Numbered from the stretch's first letter, positions 1 to 7,045 are shown. The stretch: DNA of 8,079 bases from Chloroflexota bacterium (GCA_021796375.1 JAJYJF010000003.1:1-8079), one strand, 5' to 3'. Notes: a model not told the origin generated them from the sequence alone. Numbers and translations: made by a program.

Positions 1-985
1 CCAGGAAAAGCAGGATGACAACCGGAAATATTCTGAATGGAAAGTAAAATCCGAGGGCGACCCCGGCGGAGAGCCCCGCCAGGCCGTAATCGATCAGGCG
101 GTTGCGCCGCAGCCCGCGCAGCAGAAAACCCACCGCCGCCAGCTCGAAAAATGGCGTGCTCACCCCGTGCATCCCGATGCGGCTCCAGTTGATATCCCAC
201 CGGGAGACCGCCAGCAAGAAGGCGAAAACAAACGCGGAAGGGCGGTTGAGCAGCTCTTTTCCGGTGAGATATCCCACCGCGACCGTAGCCACCCCGAAGA
301 AGACGCTGACCGCCCGGATCGCCAGGGTCGAGACCCCAAAAATCTTGAACGACAGCGCGATCAGGTAGATCAGGTGGGCTGGCAGCTGGGCGGAGACGAT
401 GTAAGCCGGGAAATACCCGGGCTGGCCGAGGATCCGCAGGGCATTGAGACCGTAGTCGGCTTCGTCGTACCAGGTGCCAAAAGGGACCAGGCTGAACCGG
501 AAAAGGCGCATGAAGGCGGCGACGGCGAGGATCAGGACCAGCCCGCCGATTTCAAGCTTATCCAGGGAAATGCTGGAAAGGGGATGCCTCCCCCGGGATC
601 TTTGGACCAGGACGATGGAGGCTGCGAACAGCGCCATGCTCGCCAGGTAAAGCAGCCAGGGAGCGAGCGCGTCTTCAAAGGCGATAAACGCCCTGAAAGC
701 AGCCAGGGCGAAAACCAGCGCAGCCGCCCCGGCCGCATACCCCCAGCGGGTGTTTCCACCTTGCAAGCCCGGCTTTCCGGCCGGGAGCCGGACCTGGGGG
801 CCAGCCAGACCGCCGCAGGCGTAGACCATCATCCCGCCCGCGAGGAGGTAAAAAGCGGAGCCCGCGAGGGGAGATTTGCCTTGCAGGAGGAGCTGTCCAA
901 CGATCCCGAATCCCAGCGAAAACAGTCCAATCAAAAACTGACTGGGCCGTCCCTCGAAAACGCCGCCAGAAAACAGCCTTTTCAC
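1..985 (-). CDS. Partial GT-C family membrane glycosyltransferase (PMT/ArnT-like), N-terminal 328 codons
   Basis: Reading the minus strand from a GTG at 985 gives 328 codons without a stop, running off the left edge. The protein is strongly hydrophobic. About four membrane segments (near residues 17-36, 40-60, 85-104 and 108-127) precede a helix at about 146-164. That helix is followed by a loop reading GTWYDEADYG (residues 170-179), whose D174-E175 pair matches the catalytic acidic motif in the first extracytoplasmic loop of GT39/ArnT-type enzymes. Further on, an Arg near 224 sits in a helix start typical of the family, and SRWDINWSRIG (261-271) matches the family's aromatic 'S.W....sR' segment. 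Such enzymes transfer a sugar from a polyprenyl-phosphate carrier at the outer face of the membrane; donor and acceptor cannot be read here. The start lies 7 nt after the stop of the upstream gene. GGTGAT (minus strand, 997-992), complementary to the 16S rRNA tail, is placed 6 nt before the GTG, so the two genes are probably translationally coupled. The four extra N-terminal helices before the usual first helix are atypical. The family call is fairly sure, the exact start less so. Confidence 0.88.
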   Translation of the reverse strand, partial: MKRLFSGGVFEGRPSQFLIGLFSLGFGIVGQLLLQGKSPLAGSAFYLLAGGMMVYACGGLAGPQVRLPAGKPGLQGGNTRWGYAAGAAALVFALAAFRAFIAFEDALAPWLLYLASMALFAASIVLVQRSRGRHPLSSISLDKLEIGGLVLILAVAAFMRLFRFSLVPFGTWYDEADYGLNALRILGQPGYFPAYIVSAQLPAHLIYLIALSFKIFGVSTLAIRAVSVFFGVATVAVGYLTGKELLNRPSAFVFAFLLAVSRWDINWSRIGMHGVSTPFFELAAVGFLLRGLRRNRLIDYGLAGLSAGVALGFYFPFRIFPVVILLFL

Positions 986-992
986 CGCTCTA

Positions 993-3900
993 TCACCCGC
1001 TGAACCGGTAGATCCGGATCCACCCGTTGCTCGTGGTATAGCTGAAAGCTTCCGTCAAGGTCCCGTTCGCCGCCATCTTGGCGAATTTCTGGATTCCCTG
1101 CGGATCGTAATATGCCTGCTCGAGCTGCCCGACGATGATATAGCCGACGTGATACTTGCGCAGAAAGGCAACCGCGGCCCCTTCATCGGTGGTATCGTAA
1201 AACTGCTTCACTTCAGCAATCCGCCGTTCAACCTGGTCCCCATCCATCAGGTCCAGGTGCTGGCGGACGTGCCAGCTCCAGCCGGCGACGGTCGGCAGAC
1301 CGGTATAGATCGAATACCGCGAGCCCCACCGGTACTCGGTGGTCTGCCCCTCAACGATGGTCGGGGTCCCGGTCACATTCTCCTGCATGTAGCGGATCCC
1401 CAGGTAGTCCAGCCCCAGGTCCAGCTTCTTGCCATTATCATCGTATATTGCGCCCGGGGTCAGGCCGGGTGCAGCCCCAGCGTTCTGGCTCTCCCCGAGC
1501 ATGTAATCCATCCCATCCAGCGCGTGCGGCGGGTTGGCGATCCCCGGCCAGCGGGTGTTGAGCTTGGCTGAGGTCGCCATGAGCGGGAAGCTGGCCGCCC
1601 CCAGCACCAGGAGCCCCAGGGGGGCAGCCCAGACCCAGCGCCAGCCCGCGCGCCAGGTCTTCCACCCGGAGAAGACGAGCGCGAGGATGAGCGCCGCCGC
1701 CAGGCTGAAAAGCGCCCAGACCTGGTAATAGAAATAGAAAACCGTGTTCGACCGCCCGTTATCGCCCTTGAGGACCACTACCTCCACCACCAGGGTCAGG
1801 CACAGGCCGATCGCGATCAGCGCCAGGATGATCCGCCGCAGGGCAGGCTGGTCCCGCCTGAAAAGCAGGGCGGCGATCCACGCCAGGAGAGGCAGAACGA
1901 GGACGAACACCTGCAGGTTGTAAAACCACAGCAGGTTCAGCAACGCCAGCCCCGCGATCCCGATCCCGAGCCCCACGGCCAGCTTGCGCGGGTTGGCCAG
2001 CCAGGCGAGCGGCCGGTCGATCCAAATCAGGATGACACGCTTGATTCCCGCCGACGATTCCCAGAGCAAGAACGAGATGAAAACGAACAGGAACAGCCCG
2101 GTCACGCTCAGGTAGTCGCCCAGCGGCGTGCGCGCTCCTTTCCACAGCTCGACCGAGCTGTATCCCGTGGCGAACCACTGGTTGAACGGCGCGTAAAACA
2201 GGGCGGAGAGGCCGCCGGCCAGGATCACGCCCAGGGCAAACCGGCCCAGGGACCGCCGGTTCAGACCGTCATGCCTCCAGATGACCCAGCCCATGGCCAG
2301 CACGGCCATCCCGAGCAGGGTCGGATAGTCCCAGGTATGAGCCGCCCGGAAGCTTCCGAACACCAGCCCGGCGGCAGCCCAGAACGCGAATCGCTGCAGC
2401 CAGCCGCGCTTCTTCCCATGTCCCAGGAAGAACGCCAGAATCCAGGCCAGCGCGAAGAACAGGTATGGCATGGAGAGCAGGTGCGGGTGAAGGTCTCCGT
2501 AGAGGTAGGTAAAGTAGGGGAACTCCACGATCGGGGTATCCGGGCCGGAGTTCAGGATCGGCCGCGACGCATCGAAAAACCAGCGGCTGGATGCGCCCGG
2601 GAGGGATGCCCGCCCCAGAACGACCTGCCCGCCGGCGGAGAGGACCGCTCCCAGCCGCGCGATCCCGGTCAGCTGGGCATTGTTGGCCGGGTTGGTGATC
2701 TCCGGCAAGTACTTCCACAGCTGGCGCGGCTGGTACAGGTTCCCCAGCAGCATCATCAGCACGACCGCGCAGATCCCGGCCAGCCAGGCGAATCGCCGCG
2801 GCGAAAAGCTCCCGCCCGCGCTGGCCGCGCCCCGGATGCGCTCGACCGCGCCCGGCAGGAGCGCCTGGATCAGGTTGTAAGCCAGCCCAAAAATAGAGAC
2901 CCCCGTGAGCGCGAACCAGGTGGGCAGGAGCAGGTTGTAAGCGATCGAGGGCTCGATCCCCAGCAGCTTGATCGGAACGGCCGCCAGAACGTAGCCGAAA
3001 TAGTAGTAATTGAGCGTGTACCCCGCGAACCAGGGGTTCTGGGGTGGGAAGTAAACCGTCTTGAGGACGGAGTTCAGGATCGAGAAATCCATCGGCTTTT
3101 CACCGCCGTACCAGGGATTCCACAGATCCGGGTTGCCCAGGCGGAGTCCGATCTGGAACAGGAAGAGGGCCGCGAAGAGGATCTCAATCCCCAGCATCAG
3201 GCTCCAGCGGTCGCGCAGGAACTCCACCAGCTCCCGCCAGCGCTTTCGGACGAGCACCAGGTTCAGCGCCACCAGCCCGACCAGGCCCGCGGCAATCGCA
3301 AGCCGCGTGAAGGGCGCGAGCTTCAGGCTTGCCAGGAGCCACGCCGCCCATCCGACCGCGAGCAGGCCGGCCAGCCTGGCCAATGTATAGCCGCGATCGG
3401 ACAGGCCCCCGAAGATCAGGAACGTGACCGGGAAGAAGAGCACTCCCAGGGAGAAGATCAGCAGGTACCAGCTGATCCCTCCGGCGACCGGGCTGCTGTT
3501 CAGCAAGTTCCGCGGGTTGAACATCGCGGACCAGGTCCCACCGGAGGTCTGGGCAGCCAGGCGATCGGCCGGGAGCCGGTAGCCGGTGGGATTGCGGGAG
3601 ACGGCCAGCGGCTGCTGGCGCACCACCTGGTTCAAATCGACCGCGAACAGCAGGTTGCGGACCTTCTGGGACGAGTAGTCGGCCGCCTTCTTGAAGATCA
3701 GCACCTTGGGATGGTCGTAAACGGTGAAAGATTCATCCGCGGATTCATCGTGCAGCTGGATCGGGCCGGCGGACGGCTCGCTGGTGAAGGTGGCCACCAG
3801 ATCAAACCCGAGCGGCGAATGGAAAGGCGGTTTGAGGGCGTAGGCCCTGGCCTCGATTTGATCGCCGTCGCAGGCGGGACAGTTGAAGAGCTGCTGGTAG

Positions 3901-6638
3901 TAAGCGGTTGCCAGTGGGTAGCGCAGCGGGAGGCGCGGCATCGCATCGTACGCGCGGTTGGAGGGCATCACGATGTAGTCCACCTGGTCCAGAACCTGGA
4001 TCATCCGGTCGCGTTTTTGCGGGGTCTCGTCGTCGTACATCTCGAAGTTGGCCGGGGAATAGATCCCGCCCAGGCCGTCATACGGGTCGATGCGGAGGGG
4101 GAGCGCGTCATCCCAGGAGGTCTCCAGGGCGTAGGTCTCGGGCGAGAAGATCAGCGGGCCGCCGCTGAGCACCTTGTAGCGCAGGGAATAAGTTTTCCCA
4201 GCTTCCAGCCGGGTATCGGGGAAGCGGAATACCGGTGCCACGGGATGGTCGTCCCCATAAACCTGCTGGGTATCCGTCGCGGTAGCCAGGACCTGGCTCC
4301 CCGCGTCGTCGCTGGTCAGGGAGATCTGGATGGAAGCCTCCGCCGGCGCCACCCGCCCCTGGTAGCGGTCGAAAACCAGCCGGTTCACCCGCGTGTTCGC
4401 CGCCGGGACGATCCGGCTGTTCCCGGTCACGCTCCCGGCAGCCTGCGCGGAAAGCTCAACCCCGGCGGGGACCGCCGGGTCTTTGTCGTTCTCATCCCGG
4501 AAGACCGCGCCGCTGGCGGCAAACGGGCCGCCGCTTCGCATCACGTACTGGACGTAATAGGTCTGGCCGGCGGTCAGCGTGGTATCCGGCATCGGCACGA
4601 TCAGCTGGTCCGGGGGGTTCCCGGAGGGGAGGATCAGGTGGCCTTCCGAGATCACCTTTTTAAACCCCGGATCCGCGGCCAGCCTCACCCGCAGGTCGAC
4701 CAGGGCCAGGGTAACCTTCTGGGTCGATACCTGGCTGGCGCTGCCGGTCTCCAACGGCTTGAATGCCGAGTGAAAATCTTCTCCCGCTGCGAAGGTGAGA
4801 TCGCTAGGCGACGAGATCGGGTACGACCGGACCTGCTGGCCTGTTTTGACGAGGACATTCAACGGCCCGCGGATATGCTCGAGCATCCACTCCGAGGCCG
4901 CGATGCGGGTGATCGGCCTGGTATAGATCGAGCTAAAACCGGCCGCGTACAGATAGGTCCATCCGACGATGAGGACGCACGCCAGCCCAACCCCCATCCC
5001 CGGCAGGATTTTCCGCCAGGCCCACTCCCGCGGCTTCTGGGTGCGGAAGGCGGCCCACATCCTCTCCCGGCTGGCCGCCGTCTTGTTCAGAGCTTCGTCC
5101 ATCCCCCAGGCCGCCAGCAGGAGGAGGATCGGGTAAATTGGGACAAAATAGCGCATGTAGCGCCAGAACTGGACGTTTTGCCACAGAAAATAACCCGCCA
5201 CCCAGGCTGCCGGCAGCAGCAGCCTGCGCCATTCCCCCTTGAAGCAGCGCCATGCGGCAAACAGCAGCGCTGCCCAGGCGGCCAGCCCCAGCGGCAAGCC
5301 CAACCCCCACACGACCATGTTCTGCCAGGCATAGATCGCAGAACGACTGGTCCAATGGTCGTTGGGCGGCCAATCCGAGCTCCCCGCGACCTGACCGGTC
5401 ACGTCGCGCATGATCTGCAGCCAGCGCGGGTTCAGCTGCAGGCCAAAAAACCCCGGACCCATAAAAGCGTACGGCTGGAACACCCGGAAGGTAACGAACG
5501 CCGCCAGCCCCGCCAGGGCCAGCCCCGCCAGGGATACCCAGATCCGCTTTGCGCGCTCCTGCTTGACCCGGCTGTTGGAAGCCAGGTCCGCGCCTACCGC
5601 AAGGACCAGGACCCCCGCGATGGCGATCGTGTTGATTTTGCAGGCCATCGCCAGTCCGGCAGCCGCCCCGAACAGCGCGTACCAGGGCAGCCTGGACCAG
5701 GCTGCCCGCGCGCCCGGGGTTAGGACCGGTACGGCCTGGTAGGTAATCAGGAACGCGGCGACGATGAATACCAGCGAGAAGGAATCGACGGTGAAAAAAT
5801 GGGACAGCTGGATCTGGAGGACCGCCGCCGCGCTAAGCGCAGCCGCGAGGTAGCCCACCCGGCGTCCGAAGAGCCGCTTGCCCAGGAAGTAGAGCAGGAG
5901 CACCGCCGCCAGGTCGAACAGCCCGGAGAAGATCCTGCCCACCAGGACGACCTTATCGTAGTGGGTCATATTCACCCAGCCGGCCACCATCCGGGTGAAG
6001 AACAGGGGGAACATGCCGTAGGTATACCCGGCGTTGTTCTGCATCGGGTTGAGCGGGGAGGTTTTGGTATCAAAATAGCCCGCCAGGCTGACCGGCTGGA
6101 TCCGCTCGGCGACCATGGTCATGAAGCGTTCATCCGGGTGCTGGTGCTGGTTCTGGTCCCAACGGATATTGTTGAACCGGAAGTAAGCGCCGATAATGAG
6201 AATCAGGCCCAAGATGAGGACTGACTGCCAGGGAAATTTCCGCGGGCGGGCAGGAACCGGTTCGAGCCCCACCTCCCCGGCTGGTGTCGCCGGGAGCGAC
6301 AGGAGCTCCTGGATGGCCCGCTCCTCCTCAGGGGTCCGCGGGGATGCACTCGGGGAGGACTGCGCCGCCGCCGGCTCCATCCCGCCTGCCGGGCGGGCGC
6401 CTCCCATGGCCTGGATCGGACCGTCCGATGCGGTCGAAATGCGGACGAGAGGCAGGATCCTGGCCAGGGTTTCCGAATCCATCCCCCAGACTCGCGAGAG
6501 CTGGTCGACCTGCCGGTACGGCCTCATCTGGGCGATCCTGCGCGCCAGCCGCGGCGGGATCGCCAGCATGCGAATCAGTTCTACTTCGGTGGCCAGGTTT
6601 AGATCGATGGGTAACGGATGCGATGGCGCCATAGTCAA
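993..6638 (-). CDS. Giant bimodular membrane protein: HhH + PMT-like glycosyltransferase + YYY/DUF2298 module (1881 aa)
   Basis: One uninterrupted frame. Residues 11-65 resemble a ComEA-type helix-hairpin-helix and are followed by a Pro/Ala-rich linker to about 133. A first membrane module (about 137-566, some 11 helices) has HPDER (167-171) in its first outer loop, YGMFPLFFTR (207-216), a GRIFSG helix (234-239) and LSHFFTVD (278-285), all signatures of PMT-like GT-C glycosyltransferases. An outer soluble region follows (567-1055), with ITRIAASEWM (576-585), SWDDALPL (841-848), a lone C920/C923 pair and FTVYDHPKVLIFKK (971-984). The second module (about 1056-1690, some 16 helices) has GGEKPMDF (1178-1185), NYYYFGY (1210-1216), EFPYFTYLYGDLHPH (1372-1386), TWDYPT (1435-1440) and a GDNGRSNTVF segment (1625-1634), which is the DUF2298 / Chlor_Arch_YYY pattern. 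The soluble tail has RWGSRYSIYTGLP (1770-1782) and ends IYRFSG. The likely role is lipid-linked sugar transfer in surface glycan assembly, with the two modules possibly acting in sequence; the substrate is unknown. An in-frame stop upstream restricts the start to TTG 6638 or ATG 6632. AAGG at 6650-6647 is 8 nt from the TTG but 14 nt from the ATG. Confidence 0.93.
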   Translation of the reverse strand: MTMAPSHPLPIDLNLATEVELIRMLAIPPRLARRIAQMRPYRQVDQLSRVWGMDSETLARILPLVRISTASDGPIQAMGGARPAGGMEPAAAQSSPSASPRTPEEERAIQELLSLPATPAGEVGLEPVPARPRKFPWQSVLILGLILIIGAYFRFNNIRWDQNQHQHPDERFMTMVAERIQPVSLAGYFDTKTSPLNPMQNNAGYTYGMFPLFFTRMVAGWVNMTHYDKVVLVGRIFSGLFDLAAVLLLYFLGKRLFGRRVGYLAAALSAAAVLQIQLSHFFTVDSFSLVFIVAAFLITYQAVPVLTPGARAAWSRLPWYALFGAAAGLAMACKINTIAIAGVLVLAVGADLASNSRVKQERAKRIWVSLAGLALAGLAAFVTFRVFQPYAFMGPGFFGLQLNPRWLQIMRDVTGQVAGSSDWPPNDHWTSRSAIYAWQNMVVWGLGLPLGLAAWAALLFAAWRCFKGEWRRLLLPAAWVAGYFLWQNVQFWRYMRYFVPIYPILLLLAAWGMDEALNKTAASRERMWAAFRTQKPREWAWRKILPGMGVGLACVLIVGWTYLYAAGFSSIYTRPITRIAASEWMLEHIRGPLNVLVKTGQQVRSYPISSPSDLTFAAGEDFHSAFKPLETGSASQVSTQKVTLALVDLRVRLAADPGFKKVISEGHLILPSGNPPDQLIVPMPDTTLTAGQTYYVQYVMRSGGPFAASGAVFRDENDKDPAVPAGVELSAQAAGSVTGNSRIVPAANTRVNRLVFDRYQGRVAPAEASIQISLTSDDAGSQVLATATDTQQVYGDDHPVAPVFRFPDTRLEAGKTYSLRYKVLSGGPLIFSPETYALETSWDDALPLRIDPYDGLGGIYSPANFEMYDDETPQKRDRMIQVLDQVDYIVMPSNRAYDAMPRLPLRYPLATAYYQQLFNCPACDGDQIEARAYALKPPFHSPLGFDLVATFTSEPSAGPIQLHDESADESFTVYDHPKVLIFKKAADYSSQKVRNLLFAVDLNQVVRQQPLAVSRNPTGYRLPADRLAAQTSGGTWSAMFNPRNLLNSSPVAGGISWYLLIFSLGVLFFPVTFLIFGGLSDRGYTLARLAGLLAVGWAAWLLASLKLAPFTRLAIAAGLVGLVALNLVLVRKRWRELVEFLRDRWSLMLGIEILFAALFLFQIGLRLGNPDLWNPWYGGEKPMDFSILNSVLKTVYFPPQNPWFAGYTLNYYYFGYVLAAVPIKLLGIEPSIAYNLLLPTWFALTGVSIFGLAYNLIQALLPGAVERIRGAASAGGSFSPRRFAWLAGICAVVLMMLLGNLYQPRQLWKYLPEITNPANNAQLTGIARLGAVLSAGGQVVLGRASLPGASSRWFFDASRPILNSGPDTPIVEFPYFTYLYGDLHPHLLSMPYLFFALAWILAFFLGHGKKRGWLQRFAFWAAAGLVFGSFRAAHTWDYPTLLGMAVLAMGWVIWRHDGLNRRSLGRFALGVILAGGLSALFYAPFNQWFATGYSSVELWKGARTPLGDYLSVTGLFLFVFISFLLWESSAGIKRVILIWIDRPLAWLANPRKLAVGLGIGIAGLALLNLLWFYNLQVFVLVLPLLAWIAALLFRRDQPALRRIILALIAIGLCLTLVVEVVVLKGDNGRSNTVFYFYYQVWALFSLAAALILALVFSGWKTWRAGWRWVWAAPLGLLVLGAASFPLMATSAKLNTRWPGIANPPHALDGMDYMLGESQNAGAAPGLTPGAIYDDNGKKLDLGLDYLGIRYMQENVTGTPTIVEGQTTEYRWGSRYSIYTGLPTVAGWSWHVRQHLDLMDGDQVERRIAEVKQFYDTTDEGAAVAFLRKYHVGYIIVGQLEQAYYDPQGIQKFAKMAANGTLTEAFSYTTSNGWIRIYRFSG
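4098..4220 (-). repeat. Internal protein repeat, copy B (residues 807-847)
   Basis: This copy begins PDTRLEAGKTYSLRY, includes SGGP and ends SWDDALP. It is the second copy of the duplicated segment, offset by 123 residues from copy A. Its C-terminal end coincides with the WDD-LP element that I recognise from PMT-like glycosyltransferases of this group. The duplicated unit therefore either abuts or has absorbed a conserved family segment. Copy A lacks the W-D-D triplet and has K-D-P there, so any active role of that triplet would belong to copy B only. Confidence 0.7.
4467..4589 (-). repeat. Internal protein repeat, copy A (residues 684-724)
   Basis: This stretch of the outer soluble region begins PDTTLTAGQTYYVQY and includes SGGP. 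It aligns without gaps to residues 807-847 of the same protein over 41 positions, with 18 identities by my count. The pattern of alternating hydrophobic residues and tyrosines suggests beta strands. The preceding 40 or so residues of each copy also look alike (a 'V.L.L......ADPG.KKVIS' type strand-turn-strand in A, 'I.ISLTSDDAGSQVLA' in B), so the true unit may be about 80 residues. The function is unknown; a small beta-sandwich is an inference. Confidence 0.7.
5504..5533. repeat. Perfect 15-bp tandem duplication inside a transmembrane helix
   Basis: The 15-bp unit CCAGCCCCGCCAGGG (plus strand) occurs twice head to tail, at 5504-5518 and 5519-5533. On the minus strand it keeps frame and gives LAGLA-LAGLA within a membrane helix of the giant protein (residues 370-379). 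It looks like a recent five-codon slippage duplication tolerated in a hydrophobic helix. Confidence 0.85.
6444..6608 (-). other. ComEA-like helix-hairpin-helix (HhH) segment at the N terminus of the giant membrane protein
   Basis: Residues 11-65 begin IDLNLATEVELIRML and continue through PPRLARRIAQMRPY, QVDQLSRVWGMDS and ETLARILPLV. This follows the ComEA/HHH_3 pattern: 'I.lN.A...eL..l.gI...lA..I...R', then a short spacer, then '..v.dL..v.Gi....l..i.p'. The two hairpin turns that normally read G-I-G are AIP and GMD here, so the glycines that contact the DNA backbone are mostly lost. With the first membrane helix at about 137 and the acidic loop outside, the segment should be cytosolic. A protein-binding rather than DNA-binding role is my inference. 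The resemblance was judged by eye. Confidence 0.72.
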
Positions 6639-6866
6639 TGCGTTGGCCTTAACAGGTCAATAAAATATTGGGTGTGCGCTGCGCGGTGATCGCCAGCAGG
6701 GCCGGGGGCCAGCAGCCCAGAAATCCACCGGATAAAATCCCCCGCAACCCAGGCTATGCGCTCGCTGGACTGGCCGGCAGGCGCTGATTTTGATTCCATT
6801 TTTTAGATCATTCTGGTCGGATTGATTTTATCATGGATCGATCTTCGAGTTCCTGGCGGAAAGCCG
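6639..6866. other. Divergent intergenic region, no gene seen
   Basis: No coding frame with plausible composition is visible here. On the minus strand it is the leader of the giant glycosyltransferase gene. The only ribosome-binding signal is a weak AAGG at 6650-6647. I found no convincing -35/-10 pair for that gene. TAAAAT on the minus strand around 6830 resembles a -10 but has no matching -35. An AT-rich patch at about 6785-6835 stands out from the GC-rich surroundings and is the likeliest place for the minus-strand promoter. A modest bulged hairpin (arms GCTG-C-GCG and CGC-CAGC) lies at about 6679-6698. Confidence 0.5.
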
Positions 6867-6869
6867 CTG

Positions 6870-6885
6870 TTCGCCTGCCGGCGAA
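6870..6885. repeat. Perfect 6-bp dyad in the promoter spacer
   Basis: TTCGCC-TGCC-GGCGAA is a perfect inverted repeat with a 4-nt centre. It lies between the expected -35 position and the extended -10 of the metK promoter. That is a classic position for a repressor operator, but a chance palindrome in GC-rich DNA is equally possible. No regulator is encoded in the window. Confidence 0.45.
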
Positions 6886-6886
6886 G

Positions 6887-6895
6887 TGGTATAAT
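6887..6895 (+). promoter_or_regulatory. Extended -10 promoter for the SAM riboswitch-metK transcript
   Basis: TGG-TATAAT gives an exact TATAAT (6890-6895) with the TG of an extended -10 element at 6887-6888. The -35 region is poor (around 6867-6873, CTGTTCG), as is common with extended -10 promoters. Transcription would start near 6902, about 22 nt before the first base of riboswitch stem P1. The location directly ahead of a SAM-I leader supports the call. Confidence 0.85.
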
Positions 6896-6921
6896 CGGGT
6901 AAATTAAATAGCCCCTAACGG

Positions 6922-7041
<120 letters not shown>

Positions 7042-7045
<4 letters not shown>

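Noticed and set aside
167..1003. Plus-strand open frame of 278 codons at the left edge
   Set aside because: It has the same Arg/Gln/Glu/Pro-rich shadow composition. The opposite strand encodes a convincing membrane glycosyltransferase with the D-E loop motif.
2873..2942. Two copies of AGGTTGTAAGC about 60 bp apart as a direct repeat
   Set aside because: They encode similar AYNL segments in two neighbouring membrane helices, so codon-level coincidence explains them.
2271..5723. Plus-strand open frame of 1150 codons antisense to the giant gene
   Set aside because: The translation is a low-complexity mix rich in Arg, Gln, Glu, Pro, Gly and His with no recognisable domain, as expected from the antisense of GC-rich codons for hydrophobic residues. 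The minus-strand frame has clear motifs throughout, so this is a shadow despite its length.
5799..6224. Plus-strand open frame of 141 codons
   Set aside because: Antisense to the membrane helices and HPDER loop of the giant gene; repetitive Val-Leu-Val-Leu and His/Glu-rich text with no domain.
6679..6698. Bulged hairpin as a terminator or regulatory RNA in the leader of the giant gene
   Set aside because: Seven pairs with a bulge and no T-run on either strand; such hairpins are frequent by chance in GC-rich DNA.
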